Shown: positions 55,210 to 64,000, numbered from the stretch's first letter. The stretch is 64,000 nucleotides of DNA from Rhodoferax sp. AJA081-3 (GCF_017798165.1 NZ_CP059068.1:3410001-3474000), one strand, 5' to 3'. A program made the numbers and translations. Notes: generated by a model not told the origin, from the letters alone.

Positions 55210-56225
55210 TGCACAGCATGACCAACCGCAGTGATGCGCTCAAAGACCGCGCTGTTGTTGCGGTCGTCATTGGTCGCAACGAAGGGACGCGATTGAAGGT
55301 TTGTCTGGCCTCGGTTGTAAACGTTAACTTGGTGCAGACCGTGGTATACGTGGACTCCGGGTCCAGTGATGGTTCTGCAGACTACGCCCGGTCCCTGGGC
55401 TGCGAGGTAGTGGATCTCGACATGTCTATCCCCTTCACTGCAGGACGTGCGCGCAATGCAGGCTTTGCGCGCGCGGTGGCATGCAAACCAGATCTTGCAC
55501 ACGTGCAGTTCCTTGACGGCGATTGTGAGTTGCTACCAGATTGGCTCACGGCCGCACAATCCGTGCTTCAATCCAGCCCGCAGGTGGCGGCGGTGTGCGG
55601 GCGCCTTCGGGAGCGCTTTCCGCAGAAAAGTATTTATAACCAGATGTGTGACATCGAATGGAATACACCTGTCGGAGAAGCAAAGGCATGTGGAGGCATC
55701 GCGATGTTTCGGGTGGAGGCGTTCGCGGCAAGCACGGGTTTTCGGGAGACGCTCATCGCCGGAGAGGAGCCGGAGCTTTGCATTCGACTACGTTCAGCCG
55801 GTTGGAAGATTCTGCGCATTGACCAAGACATGGCTTTGCACGACGCAGCGATGGTGCATTTTCGCCAATGGTGGAGCCGCTCCACGCGTACTGGCTATGC
55901 GTTTGCGGAAGGCGCGTCGCTCCACGGTCGGTCGCCCGAACGCCACTGGGTGCGCGAGTCACGTCGTGCGTGGCTGTGGGGTGCAGGCATACCTGTGTTG
56001 GTGATTGCGCTGGCCATTTTTTTCAGCCCGTGGGCGCTGGGTTTGTTGTTGGCATACCCCTTGCAAGTGTTGCGGATTTATCGAAAGGTGTACCAGTCGC
56101 TGCCCCTGGCCGGCTGGTATGCCACGTTACAGGTTGTCGGCAAACTACCTGAAGCATTGGGGCAATGCAAATTCCTGTTGAACCAGATGTTGGGCAAACG
56201 CGCCGCACTGATCGAATACAAATGA
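55209..56225 (+). CDS. family-2 glycosyltransferase with C-terminal membrane helix
   Basis: The product is 338 residues. VAVVIGRNEGTRLKVCLAS is the GT2 start, FLDGDCELLPDWL contains the acidic DGD site, and AGEEPELCIRLRSAGW the second. A hydrophobic segment near residue 260 (IPVLVIALAIFFSPWALGLL) anchors it. It overlaps the stop of the gene before by one base (TGATG). Confidence 0.88.
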   Translation: MHSMTNRSDALKDRAVVAVVIGRNEGTRLKVCLASVVNVNLVQTVVYVDSGSSDGSADYARSLGCEVVDLDMSIPFTAGRARNAGFARAVACKPDLAHVQFLDGDCELLPDWLTAAQSVLQSSPQVAAVCGRLRERFPQKSIYNQMCDIEWNTPVGEAKACGGIAMFRVEAFAASTGFRETLIAGEEPELCIRLRSAGWKILRIDQDMALHDAAMVHFRQWWSRSTRTGYAFAEGASLHGRSPERHWVRESRRAWLWGAGIPVLVIALAIFFSPWALGLLLAYPLQVLRIYRKVYQSLPLAGWYATLQVVGKLPEALGQCKFLLNQMLGKRAALIEYK

Positions 56226-56241
56226 TGCCTTGCTGTCCGCC

Positions 56242-57417
56242 ATGAATATCAAAATAGCTTACTTCATCAACCAATATCCCAAGGTCAGCCACAGTTTCAT
56301 CCGGCGGGAGATCTTGGCTTTGGAGCGCCAGGGGTTCGATGTGCAACGCATCGCATTGCGCGGCTGGAGCGATTCTGTAGCCGACCCCGAAGATTTGGCA
56401 GAGAAGAACCGTACGCACTATGTGCTGCAGGGCGGCATTTGGCCGCTGGTATTGGCAACGCTACGGACTATGATCCTAAATCCAATCCGGTTTGGGGCCG
56501 CTTTTGCATTAGCCACAAAGGTGTCGCGGCATGCCGATCGATCTCTGCCGTTCCACCTTGCCTATTTGGCCGAAGCCTGCCGCATGCTGGCGTGGTTGCA
56601 ATTGCATGGTGCACGCCATGTTCATGCCCACTTTGGCACCAACAGCACTGAGGTGGTGATGCTGGCCAACGCGCTCGGTGGCCCTGGCTATAGCTTTACC
56701 GTGCATGGCCCCGAAGAGTTTGACAAGCCGCAGTTCATCCATCTCGGAGAAAAGATACGACGATCGATATTCGTCGTTGCCATCAGCTCCTATGGGCGCA
56801 GCCAGCTCTACCGCTGGGTAGAGCTTGCCCAGTGGTCCAAAGTACAGGTGGTGCATTGTGGGCTTGAGGCTGCCTTCCACAACGTGCCGTTGACGGATGC
56901 ACCCGATGTGGCGCGCCTCGTATGCGTTGGTCGACTGTGCGAGCAAAAAGGTCAGTTGCTTCTGATTCACGCCCTTGCGGAGCTCGCGCAGCGTGGTGTC
57001 CCGTGTGAACTGGTCTTGGCTGGGGATGGCGAGATGCGTCCGGATGTCGAGGCGCTTGTTGCCCAGCACGGTCTGCAGACGCGGGTGCGCATCACCGGTT
57101 GGATCAGCAGCGCGCAGGTTCGCGAAGAACTATTGGCGTCGCGCGCTCTAGTGCTACCCAGTTTTGCCGAGGGGCTACCTGTCGTCATCATGGAAGCCAT
57201 GGTTTTGCAGCGCCCAGTAATCACTACCGCCGTAGCGGGCATACCTGAGCTGGTGCGAAATGGGGAAAATGGTTGGCTGGTTTCTGCTGGTGCGATTGAC
57301 GAGTTGACTAATGCCATGGCCGACTGCCTGGCAACACCTTCAATACAATTGGCAGTAATGGGACGTGCAGCGCGCGCGCGCCTTGGCGCGCCACTCCGTG
57401 GATACCGAAGCATCTAA
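56242..57417 (+). CDS. family-4 glycosyltransferase, C-terminus apparently frameshifted
   Basis: The product is 391 residues. IAYFINQYPKVSHSFIRREI and AKFGTNS-type blocks (HFGTNSTEVVM, VHGPEEFD), then GRLCEQKGQ and PSFAEGLPVVIMEAM, are the GT4 (GT-B) signature. The annotated end GAPLRGYRSI is not family-like. In the +1 frame from the CGCGCGCGCG tract (57371-57380) the sequence reads ALARHSVDTEASKLAQHFTR and stops at 57451, overlapping the next ATG by four bases. One extra CG would restore this. Confidence 0.85.
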   Translation: MNIKIAYFINQYPKVSHSFIRREILALERQGFDVQRIALRGWSDSVADPEDLAEKNRTHYVLQGGIWPLVLATLRTMILNPIRFGAAFALATKVSRHADRSLPFHLAYLAEACRMLAWLQLHGARHVHAHFGTNSTEVVMLANALGGPGYSFTVHGPEEFDKPQFIHLGEKIRRSIFVVAISSYGRSQLYRWVELAQWSKVQVVHCGLEAAFHNVPLTDAPDVARLVCVGRLCEQKGQLLLIHALAELAQRGVPCELVLAGDGEMRPDVEALVAQHGLQTRVRITGWISSAQVREELLASRALVLPSFAEGLPVVIMEAMVLQRPVITTAVAGIPELVRNGENGWLVSAGAIDELTNAMADCLATPSIQLAVMGRAARARLGAPLRGYRSI

Positions 57418-57447
57418 GTTGGCGCAACACTTTACTCGGGCTATGTC

Positions 57448-58668
57448 ATGACTCCCGTGACAGTTTTGCTTGGTGTTTTGGCGGCGCTATTGCTGATCCC
57501 CTGCGGCGTGCTGTGTGTGCAGACCTTGTCCGCACTGTTGCTGCGGAGGCAATTGGCCGCCGTCCACAAACCACCTGCCGCTGTCAGCGATTTGCCAGAC
57601 GTGTGTTTGTTGATGCCTGCCCACAACGAAGCGTCGGGCATAGCCACGGTGTTGCGTGTTTTGTTGCCTCAACTCGGCCCCCATACGCGATTGCTCGTCG
57701 TTGCAGACAACTGCACCGACTCCACGGCCGCAATAGTTCGTGAGTTTGCGCAGACATGTGAATTCATCGCGGTAGTTGAGCGCCACAATGCGCAACTCCG
57801 CGGCAAGGGCTATGCGTTGGACTATGGTGTACAGCATCTCACAAACCAACCACCCGAGGTCCTGGTGGTGGTCGATGCCGACTGCGAGGTCGCGCCGGGT
57901 GCGATCGATGCTGTGTCGCGGTTGTGTTCAGAATCCGGTCGTCCCGTGCAGGCGCTGTATCTGATGAAATCTCCGCGAGACGCTGGCGTAAAGGTCAAGC
58001 TTGCACAGTTTGCATGGCTGGTCAAGAACCACGTAAGGCCGTTGGGATTTCAGCGTATGGGTTTGCCCTGCCAACTAATGGGCACTGGCATGGCATTTAC
58101 ATGGCAGCAGATAAGCCAAGCCAAGCTCCATACTGGGCACATTGTGGAAGACATGCAATTGGGTATTGACCTGGCCCTGGCAGGATCCCCGCCACTGTTT
58201 TGCCCGGATGCCTTAGTCACGAGCATGTTTCCTGCCACAGCCGAAGGCTTGGACAACCAGCGCACCCGATGGGAGCATGGGCACTTGGGCGTCATCCTGT
58301 CCCAAATGCCACAACTTCTTTGGCAAGGAGTTCGTCGCCGCAATTGGGCACTGTTTGCTATGGCGCTAGACCTGTGCGTACCGCCGGTGGCTCTGCTAGC
58401 GCTGCTCATGGTCGCCACAATGGCCGCTAGCCTTGCTTTAACCTGGGGAGGAGGCAACTGGCTGCCGTTAACACTGTCTGCTGCGGGTTGCATGATGTTG
58501 GGGGGCGCCGTCATGGGCGCCTGGTACGGCTTTGGACAAGGCGTGATCAGTTTTTGGCAATTGTGCAAAGTCCCGACTTACGTGCTAACCAAGCTGCCGC
58601 TTTACTTTTACTTCCTGGTTAAGCGCCAAAGCAGTTGGGTACGCAGCAAGCGGGATGGTGAGCAATGA
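57448..58668 (+). CDS. membrane family-2 glycosyltransferase
   Basis: The product is 406 residues. A first helix (VLLGVLAALLLIPCGVLCVQ) is followed by a cytoplasmic GT2 domain: CLLMPAHNEASGIATVLR, VVDADCEVAPG (DxD), MGTGMAFTW and QRTRWEHGHLG, the last like the QxxRW motif of processive enzymes. Several helices follow at the C-terminus. It should add sugars to the growing chain. It overlaps wecG by ATGA. Confidence 0.85.
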   Translation: MTPVTVLLGVLAALLLIPCGVLCVQTLSALLLRRQLAAVHKPPAAVSDLPDVCLLMPAHNEASGIATVLRVLLPQLGPHTRLLVVADNCTDSTAAIVREFAQTCEFIAVVERHNAQLRGKGYALDYGVQHLTNQPPEVLVVVDADCEVAPGAIDAVSRLCSESGRPVQALYLMKSPRDAGVKVKLAQFAWLVKNHVRPLGFQRMGLPCQLMGTGMAFTWQQISQAKLHTGHIVEDMQLGIDLALAGSPPLFCPDALVTSMFPATAEGLDNQRTRWEHGHLGVILSQMPQLLWQGVRRRNWALFAMALDLCVPPVALLALLMVATMAASLALTWGGGNWLPLTLSAAGCMMLGGAVMGAWYGFGQGVISFWQLCKVPTYVLTKLPLYFYFLVKRQSSWVRSKRDGEQ

Positions 58669-59768
58669 AAAGTACTATTCCCAACTCTGAACGAAATGTG
58701 CATTGCGTGCTTGGCTTACCGTTTGATGCCGTGTCCCTGGAGCAGGCCGTAGAAAGCATTCGGGATGCTATAACCCGCCGTGCCCCTTGTTTTATTTCCA
58801 CTCCCAACCTCAATTTTCTGATCGCCGGTCACACCAATGCAGCGTTTCGTAACTCGGTCGGCCGCAGCGACCTGAGTTTGGCCGATGGCATGCCCATCGT
58901 CTGGCTTGCCAAGCTGATGGGCATTCCAATAACGCAGCGTGTGTCGGGGTCCGATGTTTTTGAGGCACTGCGACAGGGTGTCGGGCCTTTGCTGAAGGTG
59001 TATTTTTTCGGCGGACCACCTGGCGTGGCGCAACGCGCTGCGCAACAAATCAACACTGAGGGCAAAGGCATGGTGTGTGTGGGCTTTGAATCCCCCGGCT
59101 ATGGAACCATCGAGGAGATGAGCCGTGCAGATACCATTGCAAAAATTAACCAGAGTGGCGCTGATTTTTTGATCGTCGCATTGGGTGCAGTCAAAGGCCA
59201 AAGCTGGATAGAGTCCAACTTGGAAGCCCTTCAGGTACCCGTGGTCAGTCACTTGGGTGCTGTAGTCAATTTTGTGGCGGGAGGTGTCAGACGCGCGCCG
59301 CATTGGATGCAAACAACGGGACTTGAGTGGGCGTGGCGTATTCGTGAAGAGCCGACGCTCTGGAAGCGCTATCTCTCTGATGGCAAGGGACTCATCAAGT
59401 TGCTAGCAACCCGAGTAACCCCATTCTTGTATTACAAGTACTTACACCGCGAAAGCGCTATGCGGGCGATAGAGGTGACCATCGAATGGGACAATTCAGA
59501 GCCGACAAATATTCAATTGCAGGGTGACGATACCTTGCGCTGTGGCGCATGGCTAAAGAACCAACTTACGCAAGTATCTCCTGGGTTCAAGAAGCTGACT
59601 GTGAGACTAATTGAACTGTCGTGGATACCGAGCGACTTGCTTGGCATGATTCAAGTGATTGATTCGCATGGGTATATAACGCTCCAGGTATTGGTTGACA
59701 ACGTAAAACCTTGCGCGTTGCAGCAACTCAGCTTGAGTGGTTGCCGCTATGTGTCCGTGCACATTTAG
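58665..59768 (+). CDS. WecG/TagA/CpsF-family glycosyltransferase with C-terminal STAS-like extension
   Basis: The product is 367 residues, about 100 more than typical. The first ~250 are the GT26 domain: FISTPNLNFLI, LSLADGMPIVWLAKL, KVYFFGGPPGVAQRAA and ALGAVKGQSWIE. The last ~110 residues (IEVTIEWDN to the end) look like a STAS fold, with LTVRLIELSWIPSDLLGMIQ resembling the STAS core and the LSLSGCRYV end. It transfers ManNAc-type or related sugars. The STAS part is an inference. Confidence 0.8.
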   Translation: MKSTIPNSERNVHCVLGLPFDAVSLEQAVESIRDAITRRAPCFISTPNLNFLIAGHTNAAFRNSVGRSDLSLADGMPIVWLAKLMGIPITQRVSGSDVFEALRQGVGPLLKVYFFGGPPGVAQRAAQQINTEGKGMVCVGFESPGYGTIEEMSRADTIAKINQSGADFLIVALGAVKGQSWIESNLEALQVPVVSHLGAVVNFVAGGVRRAPHWMQTTGLEWAWRIREEPTLWKRYLSDGKGLIKLLATRVTPFLYYKYLHRESAMRAIEVTIEWDNSEPTNIQLQGDDTLRCGAWLKNQLTQVSPGFKKLTVRLIELSWIPSDLLGMIQVIDSHGYITLQVLVDNVKPCALQQLSLSGCRYVSVHI

Positions 59769-59780
59769 AGAGGACGCGCA

Positions 59781-60054
59781 ATGTTTAAACTATTCAGAAG
59801 CCCTCTTAGACGGTATGCGTTGCGTACTGGAAAGTTGAAGTCGGCATACATGACGATTTGCAGACCGAGTAGTGTTGATTTCGCTACCTTCATGAGACTC
59901 CACGGAAGACTACATTCCGTCGGAGAGAATGTCTGCATCTATATACGGGTGCCACCCATGGCGCGAACTCATCAGACGATGGGAGGGCTCGTTTGATGAA
60001 AAGATCGAGCCAGAGTTGCTGAGAATGCTAACCAAGTACTTTTATGCTGAATGA
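59781..60054 (+). pseudogene. acyltransferase pseudogene with an internal deletion
   Basis: An open frame from 59781 codes for MFKLFRSPLRRYALRTGKLK and so on to HSVGENVCIY, like the N-terminus of hexapeptide-repeat acyltransferases. From about 59960 the +1 frame reads a tail, WRELIRRWEGSFDEKIEPEL followed by a C-terminal KYFYAE, ending at 60054. This tail resembles the end of the same kind of acyltransferase. The hexapeptide-repeat middle (~130 residues) is missing. I infer an internal deletion or rearrangement. Confidence 0.6.
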
Positions 60055-60571
60055 TGACGCAAGCAGGCAAGATGTAGTTTCCGCATCACTCCCTGACCTG
60101 CGCAGAGAATTTAAAACATGGTTTTCTTGGGCGCCATCCCGTTCTCTAATTGCAAGTATTCGTAGTTATCAGCGCATCAGTTCCGACTCAATGTTCGGAT
60201 TAGCGGTCAAAAAAACTGCGATCTTGCGGCATCGATTCTGGAGCGTTGTGACCGGTGCAGACATACCGATCAAGTGTCAGATCGGTGGTGGTCTGCTTAT
60301 GCCGCATCCAAATGGGATCGTGATCCATCCAGACGCCATCATTGGCCCCAATTGTTTACTGTTTCAGCAGGTGACCATCGGCCAAAGCAAAGGCGGAGTG
60401 CCAATCATTGGGGGACATGTAGACATTGGTGCAGGTGCAAAGGTGCTGGGAGCCATTTCAATAGGTGACCATGCAGTCATTGGTGCAAACGCTGTTGTTT
60501 TGAGAGACGTGCCAAGTGGGGCAACGGTAGCGGGCGTGCCGGCCGTTGTTGTTGCGGGAGACGGGAGATGA
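60044..60571 (+). CDS. serine acetyltransferase-like hexapeptide acyltransferase
   Basis: The product is 175 residues. The left-handed beta helix is visible as LMPHPNGIVIHPDAIIGPN and VDIGAGAKVLGAISIGDHAVIGAN. It should transfer acetyl or similar groups to EPS sugars or serine. The start overlaps the pseudogene tail. It overlaps the next gene by ATGA. Confidence 0.85.
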   Translation: MLNDDASRQDVVSASLPDLRREFKTWFSWAPSRSLIASIRSYQRISSDSMFGLAVKKTAILRHRFWSVVTGADIPIKCQIGGGLLMPHPNGIVIHPDAIIGPNCLLFQQVTIGQSKGGVPIIGGHVDIGAGAKVLGAISIGDHAVIGANAVVLRDVPSGATVAGVPAVVVAGDGR

Positions 60572-61581
60572 GTGCCGTAAGGATAGTCAATTTCGCAGAG
60601 ATCGCAGATCCCGAGTGGACCTTTCTGAAAGATAGCATAAAGACCAAGGATGTGTCATGGAGTTTTCACTCCGCGTCACCGCGGTACTGGCTGGAGCGTG
60701 TTGTCAAACGCCCCAATCTTGCGAGACTGCGTGCTAGCCTGCATGTGGGTTTTTTGGCTCGCGGAACTGCTGCCGATGTCATCGTGTCGCATCTGCCCCG
60801 AGCAACGCTGTGGGCTGCAATGTTCGCCAAGCTCTTCTTCAGCAAATCAAAACATCTGGCCTTTTCTTTCAACTTTACAGAACTGCCCAAAGGATTGAAT
60901 AAAGTCTTGATGCGGTATGCGTTCAGGAGCATTGATCGGTTCGTGGTTTTCTCCGAGGCCGAAAGACATATTTACGCGTCGTTCTTCTCCTTGGATATCA
61001 ATAAATTTGATGCAATCCGCTGGTGTATGAACAAGCCGAAAACACGCGCGTTGAATGCGAGCCTGCCTGAGAAATACATCTGCGCTGTGGGTGGTGAAGG
61101 CAGAGACTACAAGTCGTTGGTAATGGCGGCTCAGCAATTGCCAAACCTGCACGTTGTAATCGTGGCACGACCGGATAGTTTGGCCGGACTACATCCTTCT
61201 GCAAATATCTCCGTATTCACAAATCTGAAGAACGAAGAGTTCTGGCATGTCGTAAAGAACGCCAGTTTCGTAGTTTTGCCGTTGAAGGACGGTAGTACCA
61301 ATTGCGGCCACATATCGATTGTCGGTAGTCAAGCGTTCGGCAAGCCAATTGTCTCGACCTACTCCTCGGGTACTTCAGAGTATTTGCAGCACGGGCAGAA
61401 CGCCTTGATGAGTGCTGCGGGAGACAGCCTTGCCCTAGGCGTAAACATAAAGAGACTGTGGGAAGACAAGACGTTGTATGAAGAACTCAGCTCAAATGTC
61501 ACTGACCACGCCCGAAAACACTCTATCGACAACTGGGTCACGTACTTTGACAGGTATCTTCTGTCTACGAGTCGCTTGTGA
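60568..61581 (+). CDS. putative glycosyltransferase (GT-B type)
   Basis: The product is 337 residues. KYICAVGGEGRDYKSLVMAA, KNASFVVLPLKDGSTNCGHI and YSSGTSEYLQHGQNALM follow the C-terminal GT4 pattern of nucleotide-sugar binding. The N-terminal half is divergent. The enzyme and its sugar cannot be named. Overlaps both neighbours by ATGA/GTGA. Confidence 0.78.
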   Translation: MSAVRIVNFAEIADPEWTFLKDSIKTKDVSWSFHSASPRYWLERVVKRPNLARLRASLHVGFLARGTAADVIVSHLPRATLWAAMFAKLFFSKSKHLAFSFNFTELPKGLNKVLMRYAFRSIDRFVVFSEAERHIYASFFSLDINKFDAIRWCMNKPKTRALNASLPEKYICAVGGEGRDYKSLVMAAQQLPNLHVVIVARPDSLAGLHPSANISVFTNLKNEEFWHVVKNASFVVLPLKDGSTNCGHISIVGSQAFGKPIVSTYSSGTSEYLQHGQNALMSAAGDSLALGVNIKRLWEDKTLYEELSSNVTDHARKHSIDNWVTYFDRYLLSTSRL

Positions 61582-62912
61582 CAGCGTACAGGTCTTATGC
61601 CTTACATCACACTGAAGAACCGACTGTGCCCATGAGCCATTTTGATCGTGTACTTATTGTTGCCGAACACGCTTCTGCAAAGTTTGGTGGCGAAGCGATC
61701 CTACCCCTGCACTACTACCGGGTACTGCGTGCACGCAATGTCCCTGTGTGGCTGTTGGTGCACGAACGTACCCGCGAAGAACTCACTGCGCTCTATCCGC
61801 GAGACGAATCGCACCTGCTGTTTGTGCCAGATACTTGGCTGCACAAATTTCTATGGCGGGTCAGTCAATGGCTGCCCACACGATTGGCCGGGTTTACAAC
61901 GGGCTTTGCAATGCGCATAGCAACCCAATTGGTGCAAAGACGCCTAATCAGAGAGCTTGTTAAGAAAGAGGGTATTACAGTCATTCATCAACCCATGCCT
62001 GTATCACCCAAAGAGCCTTCACTACTATATGGCTTTGGGGTGCCAGTTGTCATTGGCCCAATGAATGGCGGTATGGACTACCCTCCTGCATTTAGGCAGA
62101 TGCAAAGTAGAGTTGAGCGGTTTTCCTTGGCACTTGGTCGTGCTTCGGCGAACATCATGAATAGGCTCATCCCCGGCAAACGCAAAGCTGCCTGCCTGTT
62201 GGTCGCGAACGAGCGTACTAGGCGTGCTCTGCCTTCCTGTGCGGCATCTACGAGGTGCGAGGTACTAGTAGAAAATGGCGTAGACCTAGCCCTTTGGCAG
62301 GGCTCGGCCAAATCTGCAAAAGTGGTCCCGCCCCCAAGTGCGGTGACCCACTTCGTGTTCATGGGGAGACTTGTAGACTGGAAAGCCGTGGACCTCTTGC
62401 TAAGTGCTTTTGCACATGCAGCTAAGTCATGTTCTATCTCTCTTGAGATTGTTGGAGATGGGCTACAGCGCGATTCCCTAGAGAAATTCGCGAAGACACT
62501 TCAGTTGAGTGGAGCCCATAGAGAGTCCGGGAAAGTTCACTTTGCAGGTTGGCTCGGGCAGGCTGAGTGTGCGAGTTACATTCACGATGCCGATGCTCTA
62601 GTGCTACCGAGCTTATTGGAGTGCGGTGGCGCAGTGGTGCTCGAGGCAATGGCGATGTCGCTGCCTGTAATTGCGACTAACTGGGGTGGCCCAGCCGACT
62701 ATCTTGATGTGACCTGCGGCATCTTAGTAGAACCCTCAACGCGGGAGGCGTTCGTCGCAGACTTTGCTGAGGCTTTAAGAGAATTCGCTGAGTCCCCAGA
62801 AAAAAGAATAGCTATGGGTTTGGCTGGACGAAGAAAAGTATTGGATCAATTTGATTGGGAAGTAAAGGTTGATAACGTCTTGAAGATATACCAGGCGGTT
62901 GCACAAAAATAG
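61578..62912 (+). CDS. family-4 glycosyltransferase
   Basis: The product is 444 residues from the GTG at 61578; an ATG at 61632 (MSHFDRVLIVAEHASAKFGG) may be the true start. FMGRLVDWKAVDLLLSAF and PSLLECGGAVVLEAMAMSLPV are GT4 signatures. GTG overlap with the gene before (GTGA) supports coupling. Nothing recognisable follows for about 190 bases. Confidence 0.86.
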   Translation: MTAYRSYALHHTEEPTVPMSHFDRVLIVAEHASAKFGGEAILPLHYYRVLRARNVPVWLLVHERTREELTALYPRDESHLLFVPDTWLHKFLWRVSQWLPTRLAGFTTGFAMRIATQLVQRRLIRELVKKEGITVIHQPMPVSPKEPSLLYGFGVPVVIGPMNGGMDYPPAFRQMQSRVERFSLALGRASANIMNRLIPGKRKAACLLVANERTRRALPSCAASTRCEVLVENGVDLALWQGSAKSAKVVPPPSAVTHFVFMGRLVDWKAVDLLLSAFAHAAKSCSISLEIVGDGLQRDSLEKFAKTLQLSGAHRESGKVHFAGWLGQAECASYIHDADALVLPSLLECGGAVVLEAMAMSLPVIATNWGGPADYLDVTCGILVEPSTREAFVADFAEALREFAESPEKRIAMGLAGRRKVLDQFDWEVKVDNVLKIYQAVAQK

Positions 62913-63102
62913 GTTTTGAAAATCAGTTCCGAGCTCTGTTCGCCTGATTCGTGTTCGTTGAAAGTAATTTACTCGTGGCTTGGTAACCACTGGGCTCGGG
63001 TAGCCCTATCAAGATCCCCATGGAAAGGCGGAGGAATGAACTGCTGTATTAGCGAAGCATCATTAGTTAAAGTATTCAATCGAAACATGGAGGAAGCTGC
63101 GA

Positions 63103-64000
63103 ATGTTCACTAACCATTTGAATATCAAATTATTCATTCCTGTCTTGAGCCTGTGGGTATCGGCATGTGGCGGCGCACAGTCAGTAGGTGCGAGTTTTAA
63201 TCCAGTTGAAGTTCCGCAAGCGGTGACACCAGAGCAGAAACAACGAGCCGGTATTGGTATTGGCGGACTTAGCTACTGGGACGGTAGTTTTGCGATGGCT
63301 GATGTGGCTCGGCAGGCGCAAGTACGTGGGATGGACTGGTCGAATGACTTGGCTGTCGATTCCGATGGAAATCCACTTAAGGATTTTCAACTCATCTACT
63401 CAGCGCACAAAATTGGTGCAGGAACCTACAAGTTAAGTTTCAGTGGCCGTGCCACACTCTCTGCAGGCGGAGCCGGTAGCGTACAAAACCTAAGCTACGA
63501 TGCAATCAATAACATCACGATTGCTGATGTTGTGCTGGCCAATAACGTCACTGGAAATGTTTGGCTCGCTTTTAAAGACACATATCGCAATTCTACGTCC
63601 GCGAAAGGTGACGGGCTTACGAAAATTAGATTGTGGCGCCCAGGGTATGCGACCGACGGCTCTGCTCTGTTCACTACCGAGTTTGTGGAAGCAATGAAGA
63701 AGTTCAGAGTGTTGCGTGGGATGGATTTTGTAAGCGCTAACTCAAACTCACAAAGCAGTTGGCAGGATCGCACCAAACCCAGTTTTTTTGGTCTTACGGG
63801 CAATAGGGGGCAATCTTGGGAGTTACTGATTGCATTGGCCAACGCAACCGACCGCGATGTGTGGCTTAACGTGCCAGTAAAAGCTGACTCAGACTACATT
63901 AGAAAGCTGGCGCAGCTTGTGAAATATGGAAGCAACGGTGATCAGCCTTACACCAGTATGCAAGCCAAGCCGTCATACCCACCGCTGAAGCAGGGGTTAA
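63103..64000 (+). CDS. secreted lipoprotein, glycosidase-like, partial
   Basis: A frame starts at ATG 63103 with GGAGGA upstream and runs off the window (299 visible codons). The signal peptide ends in VSAC, a lipobox. GMDWSNDLAVDSDGNPLKDF, RVLRGMDFVSANSNSQSSWQ and WELLIALANATDRDVWLNVP resemble secreted TIM-barrel or cellulose-binding-like proteins that I associate with EPS clusters. It may hydrolyse or bind the polymer. The family assignment is weak. Confidence 0.65.
   Translation, partial: MFTNHLNIKLFIPVLSLWVSACGGAQSVGASFNPVEVPQAVTPEQKQRAGIGIGGLSYWDGSFAMADVARQAQVRGMDWSNDLAVDSDGNPLKDFQLIYSAHKIGAGTYKLSFSGRATLSAGGAGSVQNLSYDAINNITIADVVLANNVTGNVWLAFKDTYRNSTSAKGDGLTKIRLWRPGYATDGSALFTTEFVEAMKKFRVLRGMDFVSANSNSQSSWQDRTKPSFFGLTGNRGQSWELLIALANATDRDVWLNVPVKADSDYIRKLAQLVKYGSNGDQPYTSMQAKPSYPPLKQGL

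Noticed and set aside
1..64000. CRISPR arrays, tRNA or rRNA genes
   Set aside because: I saw no regularly spaced direct repeats, no cloverleaf with the usual TTCGA-type loop and CCA end, and no rRNA-like sequence.

Overview
The window looks like chromosomal DNA of a betaproteobacterium of the Comamonadaceae (Rhodoferax/Polaromonas/Acidovorax-like). The evidence is the high GC, dense ATGA-overlapping operons, short interspersed repeats of a kind I associate with that family, and a complete exosortase-B (XrtB)/PEP-CTERM exopolysaccharide locus. The placement is inference from gene content and repeat style; no marker gene was compared.

Region 1 (1-36.9 kb) is mostly core and housekeeping. It holds a PfpI/DJ-1 protein, a ribbon-helix-helix protein, a GDPD lipoprotein, a large M50-like membrane protease, a periplasmic binding protein, tldD-tldE, an Xre/DUF6036 pair under a self-overlapping operator, cnoX, purEK, a Sua5-type t6A synthase, gspB-exeA, an OmpW porin, an SGNH lipase, SemiSWEET-dacB, an EamA transporter, tsaB-rimI-udg, pyrF, a DUF1800-DUF1501 pair, two GSTs, a soluble TPR/GAF histidine kinase, uvrA and ssb.

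Region 2 (36.9-44 kb) is a Na+/H+ antiporter-type protein, a TIGR03790 protein, a small membrane protein, xrtB-epsI, and three separately transcribed PEP-CTERM substrates. Each substrate gene carries a near-identical palindrome TAGTCC-N4-GGACTA about 31 bp upstream of a -10-like hexamer. The LuxR-type regulator gene epsA follows, so I propose that these are its boxes.

Region 3 (44-64 kb) is the EPS assembly line: epsA, the initiating sugar-phosphate transferase, a stand-alone cyclic-nucleotide-binding protein, epsL, epsD, epsE, epsF, epsG, a Wzy/ligase-like protein, and a run of glycosyltransferases and acyltransferases. The last part, from about 52.3 kb, has visibly lower GC in places and signs of rearrangement. 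These include a 0.5-kb gene-free stretch, an internally deleted acyltransferase pseudogene, and a glycosyltransferase frameshifted at a CG-dinucleotide tract. The window ends inside a secreted lipoprotein gene.

How the parts work together (established for the families, inferred here): EpsA controls the pathway. The phosphotransferase and glycosyltransferases build a lipid-linked repeat. The Wzy-like protein, EpsF, EpsG, EpsE, EpsL and EpsD polymerise and export it. XrtB and EpsI process the PEP-CTERM proteins that are probably exported together with the polymer.
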